NCBI GenBank assembly: GCA_902760865.1 | Contig: CACWID010000009.1 | Coordinates: 1-64,000 of the forward strand | Length of the DNA: 64,000 bases | DNA from: an uncultured Bacteroidales bacterium | GTDB lineage: Bacteria; Bacteroidota; Bacteroidia; Bacteroidales; Muribaculaceae | Direction of reading: 5' to 3' | Shown: piece by piece, positions 24,911 to 34,009 of the stretch | How positions within the stretch are numbered: position 1 is the first letter of the stretch | Layout of the letters: each line of letters opens with the position of its first letter | Made by a program: the position numbers and the translations under genes | The notes under the pieces: generated by a model | Databases searched by the model: none | What the model saw: only the letters and a program-made list of their open reading frames with translations | Told to the model about the DNA's origin: nothing

Positions 24911-26527
24911 TTAGAGCTGGGGACCTGCGGCTACCAGAGCCTTGCCTGCCTCGTTGTCCTCGTACTTGACGAAGTTCTTGATGAAGCGGCTTGCCAGATC
25001 CTTGGCCTTCTCTTCCCACTGTGATGCGTCGGCGTAGGTGTCGCGCGGGTCGAGGATGCCGGTGTCAACGCCCTCAAGCACGGTGGGCACAGTGAAGTTG
25101 AAGTAAGGAATCACCTTGGTGGGAGCGTTGTCGATGCTGTGGTTCAGGATAGCGTTGATGATACCGCGGGTATCCTGAATGGAGATGCGCTTGCCAGTGC
25201 CGTTCCAACCGGTGTTCACCAGATAAGCCTTGGCACCGCTGGCTTCCATGCGCTTAACGAGCTCCTCGGCATACTTCGTGGGATGCAGCTCCAGGAATGC
25301 CTGGCCGAAGCAAGCGCTGAAGGTGGGGGTGGGCTCGGTGATGCCGCGCTCGGTACCTGCGAGCTTGGCGGTGAAACCGCTCAGGAAGTAGTACTTGGTC
25401 TGCTCCGAGTCGAGAATCGATACGGGAGGCAGTACGCCGAAGGCGTCAGCACTCAAGAAAATCACCTGCTTGGCAGCGGGAGCGTGGCTGATGGGGCGCA
25501 CGATGTTCTTGATGTGGTAGATGGGGTAGCTCACGCGGGTATTCTCAGTCACGCTCTTGTCGGCGAAGTCGATCTTGCCGTTCTCATCGACGGTGACGTT
25601 CTCGAGCAATGCGTCGCGGCGGATAGCGTTGTAGATGTCGGGCTCAGCCTCCTTGTCAAGGTTGATGACCTTGGCATAGCAGCCACCCTCGAAGTTGAAG
25701 ATACCGTTGTCGTCCCAGCCGTGCTCGTCGTCGCCGATGAGTTTGCGGTTCGGGTCGGTGCTCAGGGTGGTCTTGCCGGTGCCGGACAGACCGAAGAAGA
25801 TAGCGGTGTTCTCGCCGTTCATGTCGCAGTTGGCCGAGCAGTGCATGGCGGCAATGCCCTTCAGCGGCAGGAAGTAATTCATCATCGAGAACATACCCTT
25901 CTTCATCTCACCACCGTACCAGGTGTTGAGGATGACCTGCTCGTTGCTGGTCACGTTGAAGACAACGGCGGTGTCGCTGTTCAGACCCAGCTCCTTGTAG
26001 TTGTCCACCTTGGCCTTGCTGGCGCAATAAACGGTGAAGTCGGGCTCCTGGTCAAACTCCTCCTCGTTCTGGGGACGGATGAACATGTTGGTCACGAAGT
26101 GGGCCTGCCATGCCACCTCCATGATGAAGCGAACCTTCATGCGGGTGTCCTTGTTGGCACCGCAGAAGCCGTCAACTACGAACAGGCGCTTGCCGCTCAA
26201 CTGCTTCACGGCGAGGTCCTTCAGGGCTGCCCAAGTGGCCTCGGTCACGGGCTTGTTGTCGTTGGGGTAACCGGGAGTGGTCCACCACACCTTGTCATGG
26301 CTGTTGGCATCGTCAACGATGAATTTGTCTTTGGGCGAACGGCCGGTGTAGATACCGGTCATCACGTTGATGGCACCCAGCTCGGTCTCCTGACCCTTGT
26401 CATAGCCCTCGAGCTCGGGCCTCATCTCCTCGTTGAACAACACCTCATAAGTAGGGTTGTACTGTACCTCGGTAACACCAGTGATACCATACTTTTCTGC
26501 TAAGATAGCCTTATCAAATCTAGCCAT
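24911..26527 (-). CDS. pckA: phosphoenolpyruvate carboxykinase (ATP)
   Basis: A 538-residue cytosolic enzyme that interconverts oxaloacetate and phosphoenolpyruvate with ATP/ADP. In gut Bacteroidales it mainly runs in the CO2-fixing direction toward succinate and propionate. '[14 protein letters not shown]' is the substrate-binding segment and '[18 protein letters not shown]' the kinase-1a P-loop. '[11 protein letters not shown]' is the metal-binding kinase-2 segment, and '[24 protein letters not shown]' also matches. Length is normal. The start gives '[15 protein letters not shown]'. A consensus promoter lies 54 bases upstream. The call is secure. Confidence 0.98.
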   Translation of the reverse strand: MARFDKAILAEKYGITGVTEVQYNPTYEVLFNEEMRPELEGYDKGQETELGAINVMTGIYTGRSPKDKFIVDDANSHDKVWWTTPGYPNDNKPVTEATWAALKDLAVKQLSGKRLFVVDGFCGANKDTRMKVRFIMEVAWQAHFVTNMFIRPQNEEEFDQEPDFTVYCASKAKVDNYKELGLNSDTAVVFNVTSNEQVILNTWYGGEMKKGMFSMMNYFLPLKGIAAMHCSANCDMNGENTAIFFGLSGTGKTTLSTDPNRKLIGDDEHGWDDNGIFNFEGGCYAKVINLDKEAEPDIYNAIRRDALLENVTVDENGKIDFADKSVTENTRVSYPIYHIKNIVRPISHAPAAKQVIFLSADAFGVLPPVSILDSEQTKYYFLSGFTAKLAGTERGITEPTPTFSACFGQAFLELHPTKYAEELVKRMEASGAKAYLVNTGWNGTGKRISIQDTRGIINAILNHSIDNAPTKVIPYFNFTVPTVLEGVDTGILDPRDTYADASQWEEKAKDLASRFIKNFVKYEDNEAGKALVAAGPQL

Positions 26528-26580
26528 AATAAATCTTTAAATATAAATGTTTTACGAAATTCCTGTTTTAAAAATCGGTG

Positions 26581-26610
26581 CAAAAGTACTCATTATTTTA
26601 TAATGTGCAA
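26581..26610 (-). promoter_or_regulatory. pckA promoter
   Basis: Minus strand TTG (26608-26610), 19 bases, TACTTTTG (26581-26588), an exact fit to the Bacteroidetes consensus. Confidence 0.75.
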
Positions 26611-26778
26611 CGCTAATTAAAGAAATTTTTCCGTAATTATAGCCTCGTTATACTTTTTTAGCACTCGTTTGCTGCATTTTGGTAGGCGAATCTACGGCTT
26701 TACCGCATCAATAGGAAATCCTTTTAATCCGTTAAATCCGCCGACTTTAATACACGATTAAATCTTCAGAGAAATCGG

Positions 26779-27360
26779 TTAGCAGCCGCCGCAGCCACAG
26801 TCGCAGCCGTCGCCGTGCTCGTGACCGCAGTCGCCTCCGCCGCAGTCGTCACAGCCGCATCCGCAGCCGTGATGGTGGCGGGGTTGGAGCTCCTCGGGAG
26901 TGGCGTCGCGCACGAGTTGCACCTCTCCGCAGTAGCGCACGGTCTCGCCGGCGAGCTGGTGGTTGAAGTCCATGAAGACCTTGTCATCGGTCACGCGCAT
27001 GACCATGCCGTCGAGTCTCATGCCCTCTTGGGTCATCATCGGCACGATGGCACCGGGACGGATGTGCTCGGCGTCAAACTTGCCCTCAACGTGGAAGATT
27101 TCCTTGTCAAGTTCATAGATGAGGTCGGGGTTCTTCATGCCGAAAGCCTTCTCGGGCTCGAGCGTGAAGTCAAAATGGTCGCCCTGCTCCAGACCCATAA
27201 TCTGGTTCTGGAACTCTTCCAGCAGAGCCACATCAAGCCCGAATACGAATGCGTCGGGATGCTCCTTGGTGAACTTGAACACGCTCGTCTGCTCCTCGCC
27301 GTTGACAACAAAGATCTCATACACGAGCTCAACATATTTTCCTGCTTCGATTTTAGCCAT
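26779..27360 (-). CDS. FKBP-type peptidyl-prolyl isomerase, SlyD-like, with Cys/His-rich metal tail
   Basis: A 193-residue cytosolic folding helper. The start is the Met of 'MAKIEAGKYVELVYEIF'; an upstream in-frame ATG adds 18 residues with no family match. An FKBP half is followed by the inserted IF domain ('LEEFQNQIMGLEQGDHFDFT', 'IRPGAIVPMMTQEGMRLDG') and returns to the FKBP core ('DFNHQLAGETVRYCGEVQLV'). From about residue 160 comes a tail with a dozen Cys and several His, beginning 'RHHHGCGCGCDDCGGGDCGH'. SlyD of enterobacteria uses such a tail to bind nickel for hydrogenase; here the metal is unknown and no hydrogenase genes are in view. Confidence 0.92.
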   Translation of the reverse strand: MAKIEAGKYVELVYEIFVVNGEEQTSVFKFTKEHPDAFVFGLDVALLEEFQNQIMGLEQGDHFDFTLEPEKAFGMKNPDLIYELDKEIFHVEGKFDAEHIRPGAIVPMMTQEGMRLDGMVMRVTDDKVFMDFNHQLAGETVRYCGEVQLVRDATPEELQPRHHHGCGCGCDDCGGGDCGHEHGDGCDCGCGGC

Positions 27361-27790
27361 TCTTTTTGTGTTGTTAAGTTTTAAATGTTTGTTATTAGTC
27401 AATTGTGGGTACAAAGATACAAAGAAGTTTTCACTTTTCGGCTCTTAAATGGCGAATTAAGCGAATTAAACGTGAAGTAGCCATTCAGCGAATTGGCTTC
27501 GCTCTATGCCCATGATGCGATAAGTGCTTGTTTTAAAGTTATTTAGGGCTGTGTCGAAGTTCAATATGTCAAATATCGTTTGTCAATGATTGGTTATTAT
27601 GTAATTGAAAATTAAACACTTAGCGGCTTGGTGTGAGCTTCGTTTGGCAGAATGATCACAAGCACAAGGCTGCCTTCCCGCTTCTCTGATATGCAGAATT
27701 TGGGATGGATTATCATGGTAAGGAGCTGCTCGTTTTACCTATAAAAAAGGCCGATTCGTAGAAAAAACTGCAAATTATTGATGAATATTC

Positions 27791-27820
27791 TTGCATTATT
27801 AAAAATTCAACCTACCTTTG
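27791..27820 (+). promoter_or_regulatory. promoter of the candidate structured RNA
   Basis: TTG (27791-27793), 19 bases, TACCTTTG (27813-27820), a full consensus match with no protein gene directly downstream. Confidence 0.7.
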
Positions 27821-27826
27821 TGCGCT

Positions 27827-28232
27827 AGAAATCAACAGCCGTTTGGCGATGCTGAGGGGTAGCTCCCGCTGATTGCGACCGTTCATGCAACGAGACAGGA
27901 TATACCCTCGATGGCCAAACAATTGACAGGCTGTGGATTTTGCCGGAAAAACCGCATGTTTGAGATTGCTTGCTAAGATATAAAAAGGTTTTTATTTACT
28001 GTGGTTATGAAACCAATGTTGACACATCTCTTGATGTTCACCCTGTTTGTTGTGACAGAGTGGACTGTGTCATGGCCCTGACAACATAAATGTTGGCAGT
28101 AGCCACCTGCTTTAATGCGGGAATGAACGACCGTCAAGGTCACCAAATTAAGAACCAACACTAAGAATAATCATTTATAACTCTTTGCATTATCAAGGGC
28201 CCGCCGACGATGGCGCGCCCTTGCTTGTTTTT
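27827..28232 (+). ncRNA. candidate structured non-coding RNA of about 400 nt
   Basis: The predicted transcript runs from about 27827 to a strong rho-independent terminator (stem 28194-28205 region with 28212-28223, T-rich to 28232). Near the 5' end a domain is closed by two stacked helices: ACAGCC (27835-27840) with GGCTGT (27929-27934), then GTTTGGC (27841-27847) with GCCAAAC (27914-27920). Inside it, GAGGG (27854) pairs with CCCTC (27905). A loop segment CGTTCAT near 27880 is complementary to ATGAACG near 28123, a possible long-range contact. A 24-codon hydrophobic reading frame sits at 28007-28081. I do not see the marks of tmRNA, RNase P or SRP RNA. Transcription is inferred. The preceding spacer 27415-27790 shows only degenerate repeat fragments. 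Confidence 0.5.
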
Positions 28233-28338
28233 ATGGATTGGGCAGTTGCCCCGGGTGACAAAATTTAAAACCTTAGTACTAAAACCTGTCAACTGAAAAA
28301 AAAGTACTACCTTTGTGGCGAGAAAAGGTAAATTGAAC

Positions 28339-29970
28339 ATGATGACTGATAAATTTGATATGGTGGCGAAGACCTTCCTGGGTCTGGAAGGCGTGCTCGC
28401 CGACGAGTTGCGCGCACTGGGCGCCGAGGATGTTACCGAGGGTAACCGCGTGGTGTTTTTCAAGGGCGACAAGGAGATGCTCTATCGGGCGAACTTCGCC
28501 TGCCGTACGGCGGTCCGTGTACTCAAGCCGTTCCTGACGCTCCGCTCCGACGGCGCCGATGACCTCTATGAGCAGCTCAAAACCTTTGACTGGGAACAGC
28601 TCATGAGCGTAAAGACCACTTTTGCCATCGATGCCACTGTCTATAGCGAGGACTTCACCAACTCGCGATTTGTCACCTATCGTGTCAAGGATGCCATCGC
28701 CGACTTCTTCAATGACAAGTACGGCAAGCGTCCCAGCATCCGACTTGACAATCCCGAAATTCGTCTTGACGTACACATCTCGGGTCGTGACGTGACCCTG
28801 TCGCTCGACAGTAGCGGTGATCCGCTGTTCAAGCGCGGATGGCGCGTGGCACAGACCGATGCCCCCATCAACGAGGTGCTGGCTGCCGGCATCATCCTGC
28901 TGAGCGGCTGGGACGGCAAGACCGACCTCGTGGACCCCATGTGCGGTTCGGGTACCTTCCTCATCGAGGCGGCGCTCATCGGTGCCAACATCGCGCCGGG
29001 CGTCTATCGTGACGGCTATGCCTTCCAGCAGTGGCCCGATTATGACGAGGAGCTGTTTGACAAGATTTATAACGACGACAGCGCAGAGCGTGAGTTCACC
29101 CACAAGATCTATGGCAGCGACATCGAGGGCAAGGCCATCGCCATAGCACGTGCCAATGTAAAGAATGCCGGCCTGAACAAGTACATCGAGCTGGAACGAC
29201 GCGACATCAACGACATCGCGCTGGTGCCTGAGGGCGGCACGCTCATCAGCAATCCCCCCTACGGCGAGCGCCTCAACGTAGATGACATCGTTTCGCTCTA
29301 CCAGGACATGGGCTATAAGTTCAAACACACCTTCAAGGGTTATAACATCTGGCTCATCTGCAACAATGACGAGCTGGCTCATAATGTGGGCCTCAAACCG
29401 TCGGTGCGCTACAAGCTCAACAACGGTGGTCTGGACTGCGAACTGCTCCAGTATGTCATCTTCGACGGACGCTATGACGAGATGCGTGAGCGTGGTGAGC
29501 ACATCCGCAACGAGGGCTTCCGGGCCAGCGAGCGCAGCAAGGGCAACTACCATTCCCGCCGGGTTGAGGGCAGCGAGGACCGTCCTCAGCGCCGTTTCGA
29601 CGGTGACCGTCGTGGAGACCGCCGCCGTGATGACGGAGGCCGCCGCGGTGGACCGAGGCGTCGTTTCGACGATGACCGCCGTGACGACAAGCCCGTCAGC
29701 GACGAGGAGCGCAGGCGTCGTGGCGCGATCGAACGTGACCGCCGCATGATGGCCGATGTGGACAACCGCGACAGGAAGGGACGCTATGATGACGACTTCG
29801 ATCAGGAGTTCCGCCACACCTCCACGTTCGCCAAGCGCATCCTGCGCGACCGCAAGCCGACACTCGGTGCCGACAAGGAGGTGCCCATCATCCACGGTCG
29901 CCGCAAGAGCTGGAAACGCCGTGACCTGGACGAGAACACCGACAACACTCCCACCGACAACAACGAGTAA
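28339..29970 (+). CDS. RlmL-like 23S rRNA guanine-N2 methyltransferase with charged tail
   Basis: A 543-residue cytosolic RNA methyltransferase. The start is the ATG of 'MMTDKFDMVAKTFLG'; a GTG eight codons earlier would fall inside the promoter box TACCTTTG (28308-28315). A ferredoxin-like N-terminal part and THUMP domain (about 40-150) are followed by the UPF0020 methyltransferase. SAM motif I is 'LVDPMCGSGTFLIEAALIGANI', motif IV is 'LISNPPYGERL'. The core ends near residue 385. About 155 residues of very charged sequence follow, with Arg/Asp repeats ('RRFDGDRRGDRRRDD'), probably an RNA-binding or disordered extension. It lacks the RlmK half found in enterobacteria. Confidence 0.92.
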   Translation: MMTDKFDMVAKTFLGLEGVLADELRALGAEDVTEGNRVVFFKGDKEMLYRANFACRTAVRVLKPFLTLRSDGADDLYEQLKTFDWEQLMSVKTTFAIDATVYSEDFTNSRFVTYRVKDAIADFFNDKYGKRPSIRLDNPEIRLDVHISGRDVTLSLDSSGDPLFKRGWRVAQTDAPINEVLAAGIILLSGWDGKTDLVDPMCGSGTFLIEAALIGANIAPGVYRDGYAFQQWPDYDEELFDKIYNDDSAEREFTHKIYGSDIEGKAIAIARANVKNAGLNKYIELERRDINDIALVPEGGTLISNPPYGERLNVDDIVSLYQDMGYKFKHTFKGYNIWLICNNDELAHNVGLKPSVRYKLNNGGLDCELLQYVIFDGRYDEMRERGEHIRNEGFRASERSKGNYHSRRVEGSEDRPQRRFDGDRRGDRRRDDGGRRGGPRRRFDDDRRDDKPVSDEERRRRGAIERDRRMMADVDNRDRKGRYDDDFDQEFRHTSTFAKRILRDRKPTLGADKEVPIIHGRRKSWKRRDLDENTDNTPTDNNE

Positions 29971-30054
29971 ACAATTGAACACAGGAAAGGCAAGAAGGAC
30001 AAAACGATTTACCTTTGTCTTTTTTGTCTTTCTTGTCTTTTCAAGCCAGCACGG

Positions 30055-31047
30055 ATGACCGGGAGCGAACATATCAATGAGTATTTCAACGGACGGGCGT
30101 TCATGGTGTTGAGCGCCGTCATGCTTGTTGTGACGGCAGCTCTGGCCTTGTCGATGGGCTGTCCGCCGCCATCGGTGGGGGAGAATGGCGCCTTTTTCTC
30201 ATTCGGCGGCAGCCTCTTTGAGCCCAGTACGCTGTCGGCCTCGGTAAATGTGTTGTGCCTGCTGGCCACCGGGGGCATCATGCTGGCGCTGAACAAGGTG
30301 TTCACCTATGTGAGGTCGATGACTCACTTGTTTGTCTCAGCCTTCTTCCTGCTGCAGATGGCAAATCCGCAGGCCCTGGTCGCCCTCAATCCTGGCACGC
30401 TGCTGTGCCTGGTGGCGGCCATTGCCACGTTGCCGCTGTTTGCCTCCTTCCAGGACGGGCATGCTCAGCGCAGCATCTTCCTGATTTTTGCGCTGGCAGC
30501 GGCTGGCAGTATGTTCCATTATGGTTTTTTGGTGCTGATGCCTGCCTTCTTCCTGGGCTTCCTCAATATGGGAGTGCTTAACCTCAAGGGCCTGCTGGCG
30601 ATCCTTTTCGGCCTGGTGACGCCGTTTTGGATTGTCCTGGGACTCGGCATCGCGACGCCTGCCGACTTTGTCGCTCCTGCCATCAGCGGAGTCTGGCAAC
30701 TTGCTGGCGGTATCTGGCCCAATGTGCTGCTGATTGTGGCGGCTGTGACTGCCCTGCTCGGCATCGTACTCGCCGTGATGAATCTGCCCACCATCATGAA
30801 CTACAGGATGCAGACGCGTGTCTATAACGCATTCTTTGTCATCACGCTCGCCATGTCGGTCATCGCCATGTGCCTCGACTGCCGTGACGTGGCGGTGTTC
30901 CTGCCCCTGCTTGGGCTGATGGTGTCGGTCCAGGTGGCTCAGGCTCACACGTTGCGCACCTCGAGGCGCTATCGCTACGTTTTCCTGCTACTGTTCATCG
31001 CGGCCTGTATCGCTTCGGCCGCCGCTAACCTGATGATACCGTCATGA
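30055..31047 (+). CDS. polytopic membrane protein, Bacteroidales hypothetical
   Basis: A 330-residue integral membrane protein with about ten hydrophobic segments, starting near residue 17 ('MVLSAVMLVVTAALALSMG'), and short loops. There are no enzymatic motifs or charged residues buried in the helices that would identify a transporter class. It lies between the RlmL-like gene and pdxB and overlaps pdxB by four bases (ATGA), so expression is coupled. A -7 box TACCTTTG occurs at 30010-30017. It resembles uncharacterised membrane proteins found upstream of pdxB in Bacteroidales. I cannot name a function. Confidence 0.8.
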   Translation: MTGSEHINEYFNGRAFMVLSAVMLVVTAALALSMGCPPPSVGENGAFFSFGGSLFEPSTLSASVNVLCLLATGGIMLALNKVFTYVRSMTHLFVSAFFLLQMANPQALVALNPGTLLCLVAAIATLPLFASFQDGHAQRSIFLIFALAAAGSMFHYGFLVLMPAFFLGFLNMGVLNLKGLLAILFGLVTPFWIVLGLGIATPADFVAPAISGVWQLAGGIWPNVLLIVAAVTALLGIVLAVMNLPTIMNYRMQTRVYNAFFVITLAMSVIAMCLDCRDVAVFLPLLGLMVSVQVAQAHTLRTSRRYRYVFLLLFIAACIASAAANLMIPS

Positions 31048-32057
31048 AAGTCATCGTTGATAGCCACATACCTCACATCCGGGGAGTGATTGAGCCCTAT
31101 GCCGAGGTGCTGTATCTAGAGCCTGGCGATATCAACCGTGAGGCTGTGCGCGATGCCGATGCGCTCATCATCCGCACCCGCACCCGCTGCGACGCCGCCC
31201 TGCTCGACGGCAGCTGCGTTCGCTTCATCGGGTCGGCCACCATCGGCACCGACCACATTGACCTCGACTACTGCGCTGCCCACGGCATCACCGTTCACAA
31301 CGCCCCCGGCTGCAACGCTCCGGCCGTTGCCCAGTGGGTCTTCTGCGCCATTGCTGCCTGGATGCGTCAGCGCCATATTACCTCTCCCGCCGGCCTCACC
31401 CTAGGCATCGTCGGCGTGGGCCACATCGGCTCTATCGTCGCCCGCTGGGGTAGGGCACTCGGCTTCACCGTCCTTCTCAACGACCCCCCTAGGGTGATAG
31501 CGGAGAAAACGGGGATGACTTTTGATACGGTTTTTCTCCCGTTAGAGGAGTTACAGCGCCGTTGTGACATCATCACCTTCCACACGCCCATCACCCGTGA
31601 CGGCCAGTGGCCTACGTGGCACCTGTGTGACCAGGCGTTCCTCGACGGTCTGGACCATTGCCGCCTGATTCTTGATGCTGCCCGCGGCCCTATTGCCGAT
31701 AATGCCGCCCTGCTGGCTTGGCACGGCGATGTCGGCCTCGACTGTTGGGAGAACGAACCCGACATTTCCCGCGAATTGCTTGAGAAAGCCATTGTCGCCA
31801 CACCCCATATCGCCGGCTACAGCGCTGAGGGCAAGCAGCGCGGCACCGCCATGATGCTCGAGGCCTTGAATGATTTCTACGGCTGGGATATTCCTGTCCC
31901 GACGATTAACTGCCCCGCCACAGGCGCGGCACAGGTAACCCTTGATGGAATCGCTGCCAGCTACGACATCCTGGCTGACACCGCCCGCTTGAAAGCTGAC
32001 CCTGACGCCTTCGAGTCCCAGCGCAATAACTACTTCCATCGTCCTGAATATCAGTGA
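31044..32057 (+). CDS. pdxB: erythronate-4-phosphate dehydrogenase
   Basis: A 337-residue cytosolic D-2-hydroxyacid dehydrogenase of the pyridoxal phosphate pathway (DXP-dependent branch). It oxidises 4-phosphoerythronate. 'MKVIVDSHIPHIRGVIEPYAEV' and 'IGSATIGTDHIDLDY' are the PdxB start. The NAD-binding loop is 'LGIVGVGHIGSIVARWGRALG'. The catalytic Arg, Glu and His lie in 'ILDAARGPIADNAALL', 'LDCWENEPDI' and 'VATPHIAGYSAEGKQRGT'. It overlaps the upstream membrane protein gene by four bases. The length is slightly under the enterobacterial enzyme (about 380) because the C-terminal dimerisation domain is short. Confidence 0.93.
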   Translation: MKVIVDSHIPHIRGVIEPYAEVLYLEPGDINREAVRDADALIIRTRTRCDAALLDGSCVRFIGSATIGTDHIDLDYCAAHGITVHNAPGCNAPAVAQWVFCAIAAWMRQRHITSPAGLTLGIVGVGHIGSIVARWGRALGFTVLLNDPPRVIAEKTGMTFDTVFLPLEELQRRCDIITFHTPITRDGQWPTWHLCDQAFLDGLDHCRLILDAARGPIADNAALLAWHGDVGLDCWENEPDISRELLEKAIVATPHIAGYSAEGKQRGTAMMLEALNDFYGWDIPVPTINCPATGAAQVTLDGIAASYDILADTARLKADPDAFESQRNNYFHRPEYQ

Positions 32058-32470
32058 GTTTTTGTCATTTCCTCACGTTGGGTCATGAGGTTTCTTTTTA
32101 TTATGGCATCCATTTGGTCGGTTGATGAGGCTACCGAAATCGAGAGGAGGCTTGAGGGGTTTTGGTCGAAAAAAGCGGGGGGGGTGTGTTAAAATACTGT
32201 TAAATTTTCGTTAATTAGTTGGACCTCAATAGATTAGATTTTTCGTTGAAAATTGGTGCGCGTTGGCAACGCGCAATACTGGACGGTGCGGGCAGCTGGG
32301 AGTGTTATTACGTGTCTGACTAGGTGGAATGTGGTCATGGCTTGTTGATTATTTTCTGTCAAAGGTATTGTGTCGGGAGGTGTTTGTCAAGGATAAAAAG
32401 ATTTGTTTTCATTTTTTAGGGTGGGCTGGGTGATGTGGAAGAAGTTTTTCGGTAAAAATGGGCTGGGGAT
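32058..32470. other. non-coding spacer after pdxB
   Basis: No gene seen. A perfect 8-bp hairpin TGCGCGTT/AACGCGCA (32257-32264 with 32268-32275) is the only clear structure. The rest is AT-rich and G-rich low complexity. Confidence 0.5.
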
Positions 32471-32501
32471 TTGGGGGAATGTGATTTTGTTACTAATTTT
32501 G
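32471..32501 (+). promoter_or_regulatory. rubrerythrin promoter
   Basis: TTG (32471-32473), 20 bases, TAATTTTG (32494-32501), 58 bases before the ATG. Confidence 0.65.
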
Positions 32502-32559
32502 TATTTCAGAACGAATCATTAACGAACATCAATTAATAACTAAACTTATTACTATCACA

Positions 32560-33102
32560 ATGAAGGAATTGAAAGGAACCAAGACCGAGAAGAACCTGAT
32601 GGAAGCCTTTGCAGGCGAGAGCCAGGCCCGTAACAAGTACACCTACTATGCCTCTAAGGCTAAGAAGGACGGCTATGTGCAGATTGCTGCCATCTTTGAG
32701 GAGACCGCCAACCAGGAGAAGGAGCACGCCAAGCTGTGGTTCAAGCACCTGCAGGGTGGCGCCGTGAAGGGTACTATCGAGAATCTGGAGGATGCCGCCG
32801 CCGGTGAGAACTTCGAGTGGACCGACATGTACAAGCGCATGGCCGAGGAGGCCCGCGAGGAAGGTTTCATCGAGATCGCCGAGCAGATGGAAGGCGTTGC
32901 CGCCATCGAGAAACTGCACGAGGAGCGCTACCTCAAGCTGTTGAACAACATCAAGGAGGGTATCGTGTTCTCACGCGACGGTGACACCATCTGGCAGTGC
33001 AGCAACTGCGGTCACGTGGTTATCGGCAAGAAGGCTCCCGAGATGTGCCCCGTGTGCAACCATCCGCAGGCCTACTTCCAGATCAAGGCCGAGAATTATT
33101 GA
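32560..33102 (+). CDS. rbr: rubrerythrin
   Basis: A 180-residue cytosolic peroxidase with classical domain order. The ferritin-like diiron domain (1-140) shows ligands in '[21 protein letters not shown]', '[15 protein letters not shown]', '[16 protein letters not shown]' and '[17 protein letters not shown]'. The C-terminal rubredoxin domain has '[26 protein letters not shown]'-type C-x2-C pairs. It reduces hydrogen peroxide and protects anaerobes in air. It complements the reverse-order protein at 5619. It has its own promoter. After the stop there is only a TTAGACTTTAGGC-type tandem repeat (33105-33142). Confidence 0.97.
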   Translation: MKELKGTKTEKNLMEAFAGESQARNKYTYYASKAKKDGYVQIAAIFEETANQEKEHAKLWFKHLQGGAVKGTIENLEDAAAGENFEWTDMYKRMAEEAREEGFIEIAEQMEGVAAIEKLHEERYLKLLNNIKEGIVFSRDGDTIWQCSNCGHVVIGKKAPEMCPVCNHPQAYFQIKAENY

Positions 33103-33225
33103 TTTTAGGCTTTAGACCTTAGACTTTAGGCTTTAGACCTTAGATGGTTTGGAGCTATTGCGATTAACAATGGCGGCGAGGAGTGGACTTCCTGGCCGCC
33201 ATTGGCATGTATAGAGTATTTGTAC

Positions 33226-33660
33226 TTATTGATTGCGTGCTTGGTCACGCCGTTCCTTGAGTTTCTGCTGGATGATGCTTTCCACTTCATAGAAGCGTTC
33301 GACCTGATTGGGGGTGAGCACCGTAGCAAACTTGTCGATATACTTCATGCGGATGCTCTGAGCGCGTTGTTGCATTTCAATCTTGCGCTTCTCGATCGCT
33401 GCAGCATCACTGCTTGTGCAGGGCTTGATGGGGCGCTTGCGTTCGGCCCACAGGGCGGTCATTTCTTGGCAATAGGCGCGATAGATCGGCTCGAATTTCT
33501 TCTGCTGGGCCTCGGTGATATGGAGGCGGTACACGAGTTCGCGCACCTTGGCTTTATAGAGCCGCTCATTGAGCGTTGTACCCTTGTCGCCCTGGGCCAT
33601 GGCCGTCATGCTGATGACGCTCAGCAGCAGGATGATGCATATCTTCTTTATCTTTTCCAT
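33226..33660 (-). CDS. periplasmic Spy/CpxP-like protein
   Basis: A 144-residue exported protein. Signal peptide 'KICIILLLSVISMTAMAQ' (about 5-22). The mature part is all-helical and charged, with 'LVYRLHITEAQQKKFEPIYRAYCQEM' matching the L-x-L-T-xx-Q pattern of Spy/CpxP/CnrX-type proteins, then a basic coiled-coil end. Family members are periplasmic chaperones or stress/metal sensors. It is the last gene of an ECF sigma - anti-sigma unit, an arrangement like sigma systems with a periplasmic sensor, so it may report envelope stress. That role is inferred from context. Confidence 0.75.
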   Translation of the reverse strand: MEKIKKICIILLLSVISMTAMAQGDKGTTLNERLYKAKVRELVYRLHITEAQQKKFEPIYRAYCQEMTALWAERKRPIKPCTSSDAAAIEKRKIEMQQRAQSIRMKYIDKFATVLTPNQVERFYEVESIIQQKLKERRDQARNQ

Positions 33661-33673
33661 ATCATTATCGGGT

Positions 33674-34009
33674 TTAGTATTCAGGAATCTCTTCTATCTC
33701 ATAGTAAGGTAACTGGGCCGCTTCCTCGTCGCTCAGGCTGCTCAGGAACTCGTCGATAGGCCCCTCAGTCTGCAAGGTGATGGTTTCGGTCTTGCTGCTC
33801 TGGTGGATAACCGACAATCCGATTCCCAGTATGAGCAACGCCACTGCTGCAGCCGATGCTGCCATCATCATGCCCCAGTGCCGTTTCTTTTTTGCCCGGG
33901 CCTGTTGCAGGATGGCGTTTTCGGTCATTGTATCAATCAGGTCGTTCAGATACTCCTCACTCTCAGTGTAAGGAAGTCTCTTCCCTATGTCATCTAGTTG
34001 CTCGTTCAT
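33674..34009 (-). CDS. putative anti-sigma factor, single-pass membrane protein
   Basis: A 111-residue protein with a cytoplasmic N-terminal part ('MNEQLDDIGKRLPYTESEEYLNDLIDTMTENAI'-type helices, about 45 residues), one transmembrane segment ('WGMMMAASAAAVALLILGIGL') and a short acidic periplasmic tail ending 'YYEIEEIPEY'. It lacks a recognisable zinc-binding anti-sigma motif. Its ATG overlaps the stop of the ECF sigma gene by three bases, the usual mark of a sigma/anti-sigma pair. The function is inferred mainly from that coupling and topology. Confidence 0.7.
   Translation of the reverse strand: MNEQLDDIGKRLPYTESEEYLNDLIDTMTENAILQQARAKKKRHWGMMMAASAAAVALLILGIGLSVIHQSSKTETITLQTEGPIDEFLSSLSDEEAAQLPYYEIEEIPEY

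Noticed and set aside
25139..26503. A 454-codon plus-strand frame opposite pckA
   Set aside because: pckA is certain on the other strand; the antisense translation is Gly/Val/Leu-rich without motifs.
27973..28161. A 62-codon minus-strand frame in the RNA candidate
   Set aside because: No promoter or motif on that strand; the structure and terminator favour a plus-strand RNA.
28279..30072. A 597-codon open frame on the minus strand
   Set aside because: It is antisense to the RlmL-like gene, with no recognisable domain and a biased composition.
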